A stretch of DNA of 64,000 nt from Zygnema cylindricum (GCA_037447655.1 JBBHKE010002597.1:117055-181054), one strand, 5' to 3'; shown: positions 39,154-52,879, counted from the stretch's first letter. The notes: generated from the sequence alone by a model not told the origin. Made by a program: numbers and translations.

Positions 39154-41469
39154 TCTTTTTCCTCTCTCTCCCTCTCTCAATATTTTCCCCTCTCTCTCTC
39201 TCTCCCTCCTTCCCTTCTCCTTCTCCTCTCCAAAATTTTCAATTTCTTTCCCACAGTTAAAAAATTTCGAGAAAAGAGAAAAGTCATCTGAAGAGTAGTC
39301 GGGATTCTGGTCGTATTTGAGGGAGGAAGTACTGTACGGATTCGTACGGATCAGTGGAAAGGCGTCCGTACGGTTTTTGGGGACATTGTACGGATGGGCG
39401 GGAATGAGAGCATTTGGGAGTGGCGAGATTCAGCAGGAAGTTGACATTTGCGGCACCGACATTTTTCCGTACATTTGTTTCTCCAGATTCCGTACAATTA
39501 ATTTCTCATTGTCCGTACCGACCGACGATTGGGAGGGACAGCTGTCACAAACATGGGCAGAAGAAAACGGGAGAGTCGCGACAAACTTTCAGCCCCTACA
39601 ACGAAAATTGAAAGGAGCGATTTTTTTTTTATTGCCCGGAAGTATTTTTTGGCCTTTTGTTTGCAACTATAATTTTCTTTGTCGTTTTTTTCTTCGATAG
39701 AAGTTTGTTTTCTTGGTAGGATAGTGTGCGTATGAGGGCAGAAAAAACGTTGTTGGTATTATTTTATATCGTAAATTGGTAACATACTATATATGGTACA
39801 TTGGTAACATGTTATATATGGTGAATTGGTAACATATAATGTATGCTAAATCGGTAACATGATATATCTGGTAAATTGGTATCATGTTATACATGGTAAA
39901 TTGGTAACATGTTATATATGGTAAATTATAGAGACGCAATTTCTTGAACCGCAATGCCCTTAATAATGAACTGCTGATTAGTGCCCACATTTTAGTTAAA
40001 TTCACAATTTTAAATAGGATTGAACAAAAAGCGTTTGATTTTCTTGCAATTTGAACAATCCAATGATTAGTATCTCACTAGCTAAACACTATATTACAGT
40101 CCTTAATTACGACCTTTGATTATTTGACGTACAAGTCGGGAAAGCCATGTGATTGTAGTAGAGTTTCCGTTTTATACTTCTCGAAATATCGTACGCTACG
40201 ATGAGAGGAAATACAACACGGCTTGTACTAATTTTAAGTTGTTTGTACTTTCGAGATTGTAATTTTCCATGTTTGGAACTTTACATGGGATATTTATTAA
40301 ACAAGATATAGGCAACAACTATTAAAAGTTCGTCATTGTGGGTATCACGGAATTGTAGTGGTTCACATGGTAGTTCTAAAAGGCTAGATTTACAAAAATC
40401 CTTATACGCAACGAACAACAGTGTTAAAAATGTCGTATTTTACCACATTAAGTAGTAATTTAATTTTGTAAAAGTTGAATAAATGGTAGAATTGCATATC
40501 AACACAAACAAAATTAGAAATCCAACCAGGTGGCAATTTTTTGCTGATTTTTCATTATTCGGGGAGTAAAATAGGCGGTTAAAGGAAAGGTATGGTTCTT
40601 CTTTATAGCTGCCCGAACGTCCGGCTGTCGGAATAAAATTTCCTAAATTCTATTTTTATTTTTCACAACCTGCCCGCACTACAAACAAAAGTTTCTGTTT
40701 CGATCCGTCACTGTCATTTTGAAAACCAATTTTATGCCGACCACATAGTTTGACCACAGAATCAATGCTACCGACAAACCGTCATTTTGCCGTTTCACGG
40801 TTACATGATAACGGAACTAAACTCCGCAACATAACTTTTTTCCGCACGCGACAAAGATTCGGAAACAAGTCTTTTCGTGAAATCTGATTGAACCAAATGA
40901 CGCGATTAATTGAGGCCAAATAGAAATCAATTCCTGATTCGGCTAATTTGTCGGTGGTGACTTTTTACTTGACTTGTCATCCAGCCTGTCATATACCTTT
41001 TTAGCACGTGGCAATTTCTTCGTCGACTGCATCTTTTTTGTCGTATTGCTGACAGAGGTTGTTTCTCCCCACTGCGAGCTCGACTGTGCGAGAGACATAT
41101 TCCAGTTTGTTTCAGCAGTCATAATTCGCCAAGAAAACGACATTTATTTCAAAACGACAAAACTCTGATATTTGACGCCGATTGCTGCCACGCTGGCAGA
41201 ATTGACGACACTAACTTACAGTAGTGTGGTGCAAATACCGACGACCTCAGTAAACAATATCGGAAATAATATCGGATTAAAAAAATCGATTCTTTATGTG
41301 ATTCGTTGTTTGATGACAAAAACCATAAAATCGAGGTAGGTACATCAACTGTACGGCGTAATTTCTTACAGATTACGTTTGATATTCCGTTATTTTTTCT
41401 AGCTTTTAAGAATCTGAAAAGATATAACTAGGGTTTTGCCAAGTGGACCATTTTAATAATGTTTGTCGC
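38576..41469. other. Upstream and intergenic DNA, repeat-rich
   Basis: Contains CT-rich tracts at 38850-38930 and 39100-39240, which may belong to the beta-helix gene promoter. From about 39310 to 41460 I recognise no gene; small frames such as one on the minus strand at 40943-41143 match no family. Confidence 0.4.
39776..39930. repeat. 25-bp tandem repeat, six copies
   Basis: The unit is about 'ttggtaacatgttatatatgg' plus 'taaa', with substitutions between copies. Confidence 0.8.
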
Positions 41470-41583
41470 TACACCGCGAATCGCTATTTGAGTCAATATT
41501 TTTTTGGCACTCAACGACTTCTTTTCTCCGTGCACCCTTAATGAATAATTATAGTCCTAACGGTTGAAGGTATCATTATGAAG
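41470..41583. mobile_element. MITE family A, left half only
   Basis: Begins 'tacaccgcgaatcgctatt', continues 'cttcttttctccgtgcacc' and stops at the family B element that follows. Confidence 0.55.
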
Positions 41584-41585
41584 GT

Positions 41586-42081
41586 CCACCGCCAATCGCT
41601 GTTAGAGTATAAGGAATAAATAGCGTAAAAAATAATTTAGTGTTATTAACGCTAATTAGGAAAAAAAAAAAATCAAAAAAAACATATATACTAATTAATC
41701 ACTAACTCTAATTTGGGCTTTTTCGAATAATAAATGCCCGCCGTATTGATGTCTACGTCAATACATGTATCCAATTCGTACACCAAAATCTGAATATTCG
41801 AGTTTGCGTCGCTTTTTCCCAGTGCACATTCATATGCGTGCGCAATTACATTAAATGACTTTTTGTACATTTTGTATTTCGAAAATTACATTTTGGTACG
41901 GAAAACCATGTCCGTACACCACGCTATAAACATTGTGGCGTAATTCTGTTATTAACGCTAATTAAAAAAAGAACCCTACAAGGCGTAAAGGAAAAAAAAG
42001 AATTATGGATTGTATTTCGGGTTTTTTTTTTAAAAGGGCACCGAATAAGCGTTATTTACTCTAATAGCGATTGGCGGTGTA
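41586..42081. mobile_element. MITE family B, enlarged copy
   Basis: Left end 'ccaccgccaatcgctgtta' and right end 'taatagcgattggcggtgta' are inverted complements. Both arms carry 'ttattaacgctaatta'. It is about 495 bp, more than twice the usual size, with an interior not seen in the other copies. Confidence 0.65.
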
Positions 42082-42589
42082 CACTCTTTCGACGCCTTGA
42101 AATTTCAAAACGTCAAACTGTTGATGGTGGTGGCAACCGTCATGATCACTTCGAACTTTTGTGGTCCGAACTACTGAAACGTTGTGACTTGTGAACTTTT
42201 AAGTTTTAAGGTATGAATTCTAAACATGTTGGTTAGGTTAATTCGCACATGCAAAAAATGGAGCATACTAATCATATACAAGTATCTTATGAATAAGGTA
42301 AACCAACAATATTTTCCTTTTGCCTCTTAAATTGTGTAAGATAGACCAACAAAACTTTTTTTCTTGCTTCTCATAGTGACTTTGCATGCGTCGGAAGATC
42401 GCAATGTTGAAACGGTATGTTATTTTGATAGTTGGCATTTTAAAAAAAAAGTTAAGTTGTTGACTAATACCACAACACAAACCTGACTGCACGAATGTCA
42501 AAGTGTTTAAGTGGCCACGTAACATCCACGGAACATTTGTGATGGTCTTATATCATGGTTATGCAAGTACCGATTATGTTAGGTAACAG

Positions 42590-44115
42590 GAGTTTGCCAT
42601 TGTAACGGAAGGCCTCCCGTTAACCTATTAGTTGCATTGTCGAAACGGAAGACGTTGACAGCCGTCACGGACATTATCGACGTATACAATTGTCACACCT
42701 TTAAGTAAAAATTGCGTTGTTTCACATAAAGACACCTGAAAACCGTGTTCGGATGATCTGCGATAAAATACGAAGTAAGTTCGCTAGGTTACAAGTATAT
42801 GGGGACATAACCTCAAGGCACTTTTGCATGTAACCGAAACTTTAGTCTTGTAACTTTAATTTTAGCGAAGATTATTGGTACTACTTTCAGAGCAACACTA
42901 TGTAAAGAATTTAAATCTTTACATTAAGTTGTGACGGATGTAAACGTGGGTGTAATTTGTGACGGTTGTAGACGACTACAAAACTCGCGACAATTGATGA
43001 CGTTTACAAAATAGCGACGTTTGTAGACGTCTACTTCCTTGTGACATCGTAGATGGTAGGGTTTGTGACATTTTGACGTCACGCTCAAATTATGACAGCG
43101 TCGACGTCACATATTCTAAAACTTTCCGCCATGGTTTCCCGATTTTGTTTTTTAGTCGTTTCTCACTCTACTAGCCATCAAAATATGCCAAAAGACAGTA
43201 AAAAAAATTGTTTTTAGAGATCTTTCATTTGAAATCATTATTGACGTTTTTCATTGTAAGAATTGTGAGATAGACGTTGTAGTGGGAGAGGAGAGAGAGA
43301 GAGAGAAAGAGAGGCGCTTTCGCGAACTTCGCTTTTGCGAAATAGCGTACATTGGTCGAGACCACCTCCACGGCCCCTGTACGGAGAAAAGGCACGCACA
43401 CGCTGGAAACTTCCGTTGGGTTTTTTTTTGGTACTCCGCACACAAAATTTGTGAAAAACTTATGACACGTGCGACAACAACTGCATATTCGCTCACCTCA
43501 TGGAACTTCATTTGAAATCACCTCGCGAGGTGATTTTATATAAAGTTTAAGATGAGTTGGAATGACGGGAAAGTGGGTCGAAACGCGCTATACGACAAAC
43601 TACATCACGCTATACGACAAATTGTACTACAAGTAAAGTTTAAAGGTAACGAAACTTGTACGGTGGCAAATTCATTTTATTGGTACGGCTGCAGATCTCG
43701 TTTTTTTCCAAGTTATGGAGGAAAACGACAGAATATAAATGTAACTTTAGCACATGCGAAACTGCCCTTAACCATCAATCTCTAAAAATTAAGCGTCCTG
43801 CTTACGCTGTCGTAAAAGTTAAAGGCAGTGTAACATAAAAGTAAAAAACAGTTTGCTACGATGCTGGATCACCCTCAGGGTACTTTCACATGTTCTAAAG
43901 TTACAGTTAGTTTCTGTCGTTTTCCTCCATAACTTAGAAAAAAATTAGAAAATCCGCAAGTGTACCAAAAAGTAAAATTTACCATCGAACAAGTTGCGTT
44001 ACCTTAAAACTTTATACGTACAGTAGTTTGTCGTCTAACAGAATGCAATTTGTTGTCTAGCGCATTTCGACCCACTTTCGCATCCATTTACCACATGTTC
44101 AAACTTTACATCAAA
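42590..44115. mobile_element. Fold-back element family E, copy E2 plus an inverted end fragment
   Basis: The part 42830-43775 runs from the element centre (repeats of 'gacggttgtagacg' type) through 'tgacgtcacgctcaaa', 'ccgccatggtttcccga', a GA tract and 'cacctcgcgaggtgat' to the end region 'tgtaactttagcacatgcga'. A second end region in opposite orientation (43875-44110, 'gggtactttcacatg...') follows after about 100 bases, giving a local inverted repeat. No transposase is seen. Edges are approximate. Confidence 0.65.
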
Positions 44116-44122
44116 TCATAGT

Positions 44123-44762
44123 ATAAAAGTAGGTGAAAGTAGGCCCATACAGTATGCATATTGTATGTAAAACATACAATATGACCTTAAGACCCATATT
44201 GTATTCGTCGCAAAATGAAAAAAAAAATAGTAACATGGTTGAGTTGTACATCGATTTATAGAGAATTAAACGTCATGTCTAAATTTTGAAAAACATTCGG
44301 ACAATTTTTTTTTTCTATGAGTTTTGAGGTATGTTTCATTTAAACCGTCAGATTTGGACGATCGGACGGTCGCTGATCAAATTAGCGATCTAAGAAGATC
44401 ACGTGAAAAGCTCATAACACAACTTACGATATAAATATCTGTCATAGAAGCGTCTGCAATTTTGGAGGACACACTAAATAAAGCCTCAAATTGACATCAA
44501 ATAAATTTTGTTTGGTTGCCCGTCCACGTTTTTTTTTTTCCGGGTTTTCTTTCCAGTGGAATGTCATCCTACGCCGTGTCAGTTCGCTAAAAAATTTCGT
44601 CCGGCGGCGTGCGCTCTACTATGATCATACGTCAGATTCGTACGTTCGTACAAGAGTGTGCACAACGCACACACATACAGTATGCCTACTCTGCGCGAGT
44701 TTTGTGCCAAGTTTTTTGCGCCTACCAAAGGCCTACCATAAAAACGCCTACTTTTGAACTTA
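44123..44762. mobile_element. Family D element, long subtype, both ends present
   Basis: Left end 'catagtataaaagtagg' and right end 'cctacttttgaacttatg'. The interior of about 600 bases matches 4925-5312 in its right part and is about twice as long as the copies at 27.1 and 52.5 kb, which look like deletion derivatives. No open frame of note. Confidence 0.65.
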
Positions 44763-47700
44763 TGCTTTAAAGCACTCTACTGTACTGTACAGTACTGTAC
44801 TGTACTTGTAGTGTCACGATAAAAATTGTTTCCCGAAAAAAAGCTACAAAACATCGGCCAATCAGGACTATCGGGCGTCTTTCACGTATCCTGCAATCCT
44901 GATTATTTTTGTTTGCGTTTTCTTACATAACACGTGTAAAATAACGAGTGGCCTGAGAATTAATAACGTTAATTCTCCGCGGCTATCGCAATCATTGCGC
45001 ATTTGCTGTTCTATATTATATTTTTTTTAGCATATCGCAAAACGACTCTTTCTAGGGCTCGGTTTCCCCGGGGTAACTTGTCCGTCCAGAGTTGTAACAG
45101 ACGATTGACCACTAGGGGGGCCTCATTGGATGAACGGGTCTCAGTTTTTGGCCATTCACAGCTCGTCACGTGCTATAAATAATTAAATATAGCAAGTGAG
45201 CAAATACGGGAAAAAAAAAAGCAGTTGTTAAAGTTTACGGCCGTTTTAAGCCTCTCAAAATCTTCGGATCAATTCCCAAATATGACGAAACAAATATTAT
45301 TTTCTCGACGCTTGAAATGGCTTCTTAAAAAATTAAAGGCAAGTTTTTTGTGAATATCTCTCCCTTTGAATTTCACGCGTAGGAACGTCATTGGCCCGCT
45401 GGTTTCCCCCGGCTGTCGCAATCATTGCGTTTTTTCCGGTTTATATTGCGGTTCATCGCATTTTTCCGTACTGCCCGACTCTAGACCGAAAAAAAGTGGC
45501 CAGATAGAACCGAACCCTAATAAGTCAGCGAAACAGCTGTCGCTATTAGTGACTCAGATCCTTGTCAGAATTTTGTCAGGCTAGGATCAGTCTAAAAACA
45601 ATCTACAGATTCGAATCGCATTTGAGTATGAGAGACAAAACGTGTATCGAACCATTTTTGATTTTTGTAATGTATCTTAGGGTGGACTTCTATTAGCGAA
45701 AAAGTGGGGTTTTTACTGAAGGACGTACCGTTTTGTACAGGTTCGTACAGAAATATTTTTTTTTCAACGAAAACAACATTACAGAAAATTGTCCAAGGTT
45801 GTAGGCGTAAATTAGGATCGTCGGATTTTAGTTATACTTTTTATCCGTGACGCCACGTCACCAACCTACAGTTTTCTAAGACCGTGCACAGTGAGGACAA
45901 TTCTCGAATACAGAACGTGTAAAAATAGGCCGCGTGGAAAAGGTAAAAAGAATCCACGATGAGCGCGCGTGTATATGCGTACACGTCGCAAGGGCCATGT
46001 GCCTTCCGCCAGGGTGGCTGCGAATCTGCCGAAATTATTCCGTCACGCTTCCACCATCAAAGTTTGCCGCCGCCTATTTGTCGTTGCGTTTTGAAATTTT
46101 GGGTAGTACATTTAATGCCCTCTGTACGAGTCATTAATTACCTCCGGTGGTACAGATATTATCTCCACTGGTACAGATATTACCTCCGCTCGTACAGATA
46201 TTGCGTTCTGACATTGCATTCGAAGATTCTTTCCAGATTTTAAGCATCGAATATTAACCTACGTGTTACCAACCAGAATGAGCCACGCAGGTTTATAAAC
46301 GCGACCTAATGGAAGGGACGCCCTTCAGTAAAATTTTCCGTACAATTAATGGGACGCCTAATGGAAGTCCACCCTAATACGAGAATGTCGGTGGGAATTG
46401 GACACTGACAGCTCAGATTCTGCCGTTTTGCTGTCCTGCCAGATTCCTCAAAAACGTAACGAAAATCTGATAAACTGACAGTTTTCTACAGCACTGTACT
46501 TTAGTTTCTGGCCCGACCATTGGTGCGTTCTGGTAAGGGGAAATCCTGTGGTCAAAACTCAAAACAAGCATTTGCCTCATGTCTTTTGTCTTGAATACAA
46601 ACAAAACAACAGACGTCAAATGGCATTTTGCGGGCTGTAATTATGACTAGGACTACTGTACTGTACTGTACAACACTTTGAATGAGACCAAATTTGTTTT
46701 TATTGACCGCACGATCCACCACTGGATGGCATCCTTTTTTACGGTTAACCGTCCAGATGAAAATCGGACGGCTAGTTTTTTTGAAACCCTTACAGCGGTC
46801 GCACGCTATTAAAATGTCCAAAACGCCCGATATGTCCACAAATGCAGGACCACGTGACAATACTGTGTCAGATTCCCCCTCCAAAATAATTACACGTGTC
46901 GCCTTTGCACGTCTCACCACAAAATCAAAATAATATGAAGTATAGAGCTCCACGTCACTTCTTTCGTCATCATCCGTAAAAAGTACACAGCTTTGACATT
47001 TTGCACACGTTCTCACCTAACCATAGTTTTAGATAACGTCATTTTGTCGTCAAGTACTCACGACAAAATACGAAGTGCACGCGTAAGCTATAGCTACGTA
47101 CAGCTGTATATTTCCCGATCCGTACTGTAAGTGGTACGGCTCAGTCGTCAAATCCGATCTCTATACAGTCACCATATCGAACCGACACGAATTTTATATT
47201 ATACAGCTGCGCGCCATTATTAAGTAAATCTGGACCGTCCGATCACCATCTGGACTTATTAGACTGCTCTGAAGCTGACACGTCATTTATTTTGAATCGA
47301 GCTAATGTCACGTCAAACATTTTCCAGCCGTAAGATCAAAATCTAATCTGGACGGCTAAAGCAGTCGAGAATCTAGAGTACTGTACGGTCGAGCGGCTAC
47401 AGGTAGTTGCGTACCGGTTCAAAATTCGAACTGCAGTCCACTTTTTTTGTCTGTTTCCCTTTTTTTGTCGTTTTCTCCTTTCATGTTCAGCTCTAATTGG
47501 CCAATCGGAGCGTTTTTGAATTCTAATTTCCTCCTTCCAATTTTGAATGCTAAAATTTATCGAATTTTAATATTTTTTTTTATTAAATCTCTATTGCTTC
47601 AATTTTCAAAAAATAATTATAAAGCTCCTTCACACATCTTAGTAAATATTAAAATTATAAAACTAGAAAAAAAAAGGAAAACAAAATAAAAAATGGTTCC

Positions 47701-47826
47701 TATTCTTATTTTCTCGGCCTTCGCTTTGGTGGGAGGGGGTGTGTCAGCCATTCTCACGCCCCAAGTTATGAGAGTGAGCCCTCTCTCTCTCCCTCTCTCT
47801 CTCCCCCTCTCTCTCTCTCCCTCTAA
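44763..47826. other. Intergenic DNA without a recognised gene
   Basis: Contains a palindromic 'gtactgtacagtac' run at 44772-44803 and a 21-base tandem repeat ('tggtacagatattacctcc' type, three copies) at 46143-46205. A minus-strand frame of about 150 codons (46552-47016) lacks an ATG near its beginning and matches nothing I know. Confidence 0.4.
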
Positions 47827-47880
47827 AATTGGACGTGTGCACGGGAAAAAACAATGTAAGAGACGATTCCCGGTGTAGCA
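47827..47880. mobile_element. MITE family A, right-end fragment
   Basis: 'acgtgtgcacgggaaaa' followed by 'gacgattcccggtgta' matches the last 50 bases of family A. Confidence 0.5.
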
Positions 47881-50800
47881 TTTGAAAACTTTGAGTAAAC
47901 AAAATTTTACAAAATAAAATCGTTGCCGAAGGTAGGATTCGACCGCAAAATCGCAAATCCTACAAAGTACCATCAAAGTACACCTAGCGTGGTTGAATCC
48001 AGACTATTTGAATGACATCAGTCGAAGCTTCGTTAGTGGCATCCAAAAATAAAATCACATTGTTATAAATCTTTAATTTTCAATGTGTTTTCTTCAATGG
48101 CGTCCATAATTGACATTATCGGCAACAACTCACCTTCTTTGTAGTAAAATTTTAATTTTTGATGTGTTTTTTAATGACGTCAATCGACAACAACAACGTT
48201 ACAATATCGCCATTATTTAGACTTTTGCTTCCGTAATACTCAAACGCCTAGTTTCCATTCATTCGTGATTTAATAAAATTTTGATATTGCTACAAATTAG
48301 CGTGACGCAATAAAGTGGCTTATTAGTGTACCAGATGTGCAACAAAGGTGCAAAAAACAATTGCAAGCGTTATATTTGGTGACCCATTTTACACATTACA
48401 CTGAATTTTCGTATATGATACCCGCATATAATTGGGTTACCGCACATAACATTTCCATACTTTTTTGCCCACTAAACCAATTATTTGGACTTTAACTACT
48501 ATTTGGATTGATTTACGCAATAATGATATTTTCTTGAGCGCAAGAGTTTAAGCTAGCTAATAAGAAACGTATAAATTCAAACATAAATCATGCGAACCCG
48601 AAAAACATTATTGCCCACCTTAACTTTTCAAACCAGCCTCATTATCGGATAGCATTTTATTGTGGGTCTAACACGATGTTTTGTTTTTATGCTTTTAGTC
48701 ACATTGTGAATAACAAGTTCAGCCAAATTAATAGGAACGAATGGGTTAACATTGTGATGTATAACCTATTCGGGTGCAAAAAGGGGGGAGAAATAATAAC
48801 ACAAAAGTGAAGATAAAATGAGCAACGGATATTTATATTGAAGAAACAAAACAGTATTGATTAAAGCATTACTTGCCGAAGCAAACTGAAAGAGTATTGA
48901 AATCATTGGCTCTTAGAGACGGTTATTCACATAAAGAAATAACCAAAAATAGAAACCAAAAAGCCAAACCACAAATAGAAACTAACGACCAACTCCATAC
49001 AACTAGTAGATAAACAAACCCATACGTGAACGTAAGGGAAACGTGAATCGTTTAAGCATCAAACAAAATTTGAAATAGTAGTGTGGGTTATAACCACGTA
49101 TCAACTTCCAAAACCGGACATGAATGTAAACGTCATAGAGAAAACGGTGGGGACCCTTTAAGATTTTGAAGTTCACGAATTGTTAGTTGTTATGATTTAT
49201 GTTGTTGTAGTTGAATGTTGTTGTCTATGACGAGAGGTCGAAGGTGGGAACGGATTTTGCCTGTCAAATGTTACAGACGCTTCCTTTCTTTAGGGTTAAG
49301 GTACACTAGCATAAATACATCATCAACCGTAAAAAAAAAGGTAACAATAAGCGCCACCAACGCTTACCTATTCGACTATGTTGTTGGCGCATGTCGCCTC
49401 CAAATTCAAACGTTGATCGCCATTAAATGTGACAAGACCAGTTTGTTACGGGTGTGGCCTATCAAAGCTCTCATGCTTAATTAGGTGGCGTAGCACACTA
49501 AAACGAGGGTCGTCAAAGTCACTAAAAAAAAATTGAAGTCGTTGTCACTAAATTCCGCGCAAGATAAAGATGACGCTGACCAAAACAACGTGTCAAGATT
49601 AAAAACGTGAGGAGGAGGTTAAATTAGGGGATGGTATTCAGAGCGTAGAGGTCTATGAACTACGTACCGCTAACTATTTGGTCTACAGAAAAACAACCTC
49701 GTATTGGGCAACATTAATGTGTTATACCTTTTGTTAACTAGACCACACAAAATACAAGTAGAGAGAGCGGGATCATAAGTCAAACTTTGTGTAACCAAAC
49801 TTCGCATGTAGATCTTGGACAGTCTACATGTCTGCTTTTTGGAATGAGAAAAGAAAAAGATAAAATGGTCGTTAAGACCCGCATTATGTGTGCGATATAT
49901 GGTCGGATAAAAGAACCAACAAAAAATATAGTAGTTGACACTCGCAAAGCTTGAGGGTGGGTCAAAACAAAAGTGATACATTTGAACGATCACCTTTGCA
50001 AATGTGAGTTGCACACTTTAAGGTTACAACCTCATCTAAGGTATCTTCGAGGGAGAAAACTAGAGAGTATGGCTTAAAGTTAAAAGCAAGAAAAAAATAG
50101 AATATTAAGGTTATATGTGACACTGCAATTTCTCAAAACATAATTTATCGATCAACTTTGCTGAAGACATCTAGCATTTCCACTTGAAAGACCAACAAAT
50201 ATAAATGTAGATTTAACCGATCTAATAGACCTTAGATAATTGCCTCACGACCCATTTTGGTATTATCCCAAAGTAGGTGCTTTGATAATTAACAATCAAA
50301 TGATCCTTCGAGATGCCAGCATATAGCACGAGACACTATACGATATAAGAGTTGGTGTCACTAAATGGTACAAGACTTCTCCTATGACTAGATGACAAAC
50401 ATTTTGACAAACTTAGAGAAAAACACATTATGTGTTTAAGCTTGAGGGGGTATAAAAATACAATGAATGTAACTTTGAGCTAACTTATAATCTAGTACAA
50501 AAAAGATATTAAATCCTTCGGATGGGATGTGGAGATGAAATATATCCCAAAAACATTTATATGCCATTTGATATGAACCTTGCACCGAAAGAAACGTGAC
50601 CGAATCAAAGCTTTGGTAAATGATTCTTAGTCAAAGTGAAAAGATTAAAAAAGATTCAAATGTTGTAAAGGAATCAAAAATCTTACTATTCCGCATTCAA
50701 AATCAACAATAGGGTGAGTGGCTAAAAAGCTAAAACAACCACAAAAAAATTGTAAAAATGACGAAAGTGGACTCGTCGTACTCTAATTTCGCAAGGCGTG

Positions 50801-51840
50801 ACATCGAAGAGGTGACTCAAAAAGGGATATGACTTAGTCTACTAATGACATTTTCACTATTATGAAAAAAGGCGTGCTTTGGAATCATTTGCTTTTATGG
50901 TTCAATTATTTTTGTCCTTGGTCATGAAAGCTTGAATATTCAATAAAATTTATTTTTTATATGATTTTTGGCAAAAAATTATCATGTAATACATGAAAAA
51001 CCAACGAAGCCATTCTTTTAATTAACCCATTGTTAAGCGTCATATTGAAACATTAAAACAAAAACGTTCATTGTGGGAGTATAGCATTCCGACACACGCG
51101 TTGAATTGCACAATCGAAGGTGCACTTTGTTATGGCTTGTCAATGAAAACAAATATAATGTGTGAGATGTGTACTCTCGTTAGTGTGCCAAAAGAAGGTG
51201 TGTTAACGTCGGGTTTTTTCCCTTAATGTATTTTATGTTTCATTTTTCTCCTCAGGGAAGTATATATGAAAGGAGTGTATTTGAAGAATCTTCACTAAAG
51301 AAAAAAGCTTGATTGCTAAGTTAGGGTTATAAGGGCACTTAACCTTAGCCGCATATATTAAGTTTTTAAATTCAAATATCTAGGGAATGTGTCACCGAGC
51401 CTTGGCGCTGCCTTTTGCCGTGAACATGTATCAACGGCCCTTCAGCAAGCGCAATCCGCAAGTCTACTCCGGCGCGGTACAGTCTCCTCTGGCGCGGCAC
51501 AGTGGTTGATGGCAGGCGAGACCTCTCATATCTTTCACCAAGGGATCTAATCCACATCCACGATCTTGGGGGTGGGGGACCTTAGTTTGTAAGGGTTGCG
51601 GGTAGTCAACTAGTAGAGGTTTCTCCTCTTTGTGTATAGTCATCTTTGGTAGTTTTACCTAATTTTGCCCCCTACTTGTTTTAATTAACGTTGTCTTTTT
51701 GGTTTGATATTTTTTTTCTACCCATTTTGTACCCCAATTTTGTTTACATCGCAAGTTTTGCAATGAAGTTGCTAGTAACTATTTTTGTTTTTTATTTGAG
51801 TATTCAATACGCACGCTTTTGTTGGTCCTATCATCGCAGC
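47881..51840. other. AT-rich region, possible remnant of an LTR retroelement
   Basis: Nearly 4 kb without a credible gene. At 51398-51430 a GC-richer block contains 'ccttggcgctgccttttgcc', loosely like the TGGCGCC...TTGCC sequence just after the 5' LTR of plant Tat/Athila Ty3-gypsy elements. I see no matching LTR pair or pol motifs, so this stays a guess. Confidence 0.25.
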
Positions 51841-52027
51841 TACACTGTGAATCCCTTTTAGCGTTATGAAATAATTAGGGTTAAAAAACAATTAGCGTTG
51901 TTAACGCTAATTGGGAATTTGGGGTTTTCCAAAATAGAATTAGTAATTATATTTGATAATTTTGGTCAAAATTTGGGGGCGCCGAAATCTCGTTATGAAC
52001 GCCACAGTAATAACGATTCACGGTGTA
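51841..52027. mobile_element. MITE family B copy
   Basis: Ends are 'tacactgtgaatccctttta' and 'taacgattcacggtgta' with TA on each side. The interior has 'ttagcgttgttaacgctaat', a family hallmark. Confidence 0.75.
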
Positions 52028-52477
52028 GTTTGTTCTAGGTTGACGCATTGCTCAACATTCAACAGCTCTTTCAATATCGGCAAAACCATGAAGCCATGAA
52101 GTCGCGATATACCAAAAAATGATTTTGTTCGATTTATAATAAGACAAAAAACTCACGCATTTCTGATGATTGAGGATTTGCAAGTGGCGCACTGTTGACA
52201 AATATGTCGGTGGAATGATGTTGACGTTTTCAACATTTCAAACTTCAACAAATCCAATCGAATGAATGAACCTGACACGTGCGAAAAAGTAGCGATGGCC
52301 TTTAACAGTAGATGGCAAAAATATTGAAGGTGCCGAGTTTGCAGTCACCGGGAAACGTTTGTCAAAGAAGACAAAAAAATAAACTGAAAGAAAATGGAAA
52401 TAAAATCAAGGTACTGTTTTGTCTTTATCTGTCTGTTCCAAATTACATTGAGTATCTTTGTTTGCGGCATAGTTAAA

Positions 52478-52802
52478 AAGTAGGTGTTTTTATGGTAGGC
52501 CTTTGGTCGGCGCCTTTATCGTAAGTTGTGTTATGGGCTTTTCATGTGACCTTCTTAGATCGCTACTTTGATCAGCGACCGTCCGATCGTCCGAATCTGA
52601 CGGTGTAAATAAAAATTATGGTCCAAGTGTTTTAATTGGTCCAATATTTGGTCCGAATGTTTTAATTGGTCCAATAGGTGGTCCGAATGTTTTAGTTGGT
52701 CCGAATAGGTCCGAATACAATATGGGTCTTAAGGTCATATTGTATGTTTTGCGTACAATAGGCATATTTTATGGGCCTACTTTCACCTACTTTTGAACCA
52801 TG
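52478..52802. mobile_element. Family D element, complete copy in opposite orientation
   Basis: Termini 'catagttaaaaagtagg' and 'cctacttttgaaccatg'. Contains three tandem units of the type 'ggtccgaatgttttaattgg' and the 'cgaccgtccgatcgtcc' block; it is the reverse of 27132-27426 with one unit more. Confidence 0.75.
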
Positions 52803-52879
52803 GTTAGCGGTAACATATTTTTCTCGTTACATGCGTGCCAATTTGTGTGGACACGTGTCCACTTTTTATTTACTGCCGT

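Noticed and set aside
40943-41143. Minus-strand frame of 66 codons with a Lys-rich tail
   Set aside because: It has a proper ATG, but nothing else supports it; this length is expected by chance in 64 kb.
43282-43515. Possible CRISPR-like or regular repeat array in fold-back elements
   Set aside because: Repeats there are inverted arms and GA tracts of a transposon, not regularly spaced direct repeats; the genome is eukaryotic.
45959-46243. Plus-strand frame of 94 codons ending in Tyr/Arg repeats
   Set aside because: The repeated part translates a 21-base tandem repeat, the rest has no homology, and there is no splice or promoter context.
46552-47016. Minus-strand frame of 154 codons with a CxxC-containing N-terminus
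   Set aside because: It begins at GTG, has no early ATG, overlaps an equally long plus-strand frame and resembles no family; probably chance.
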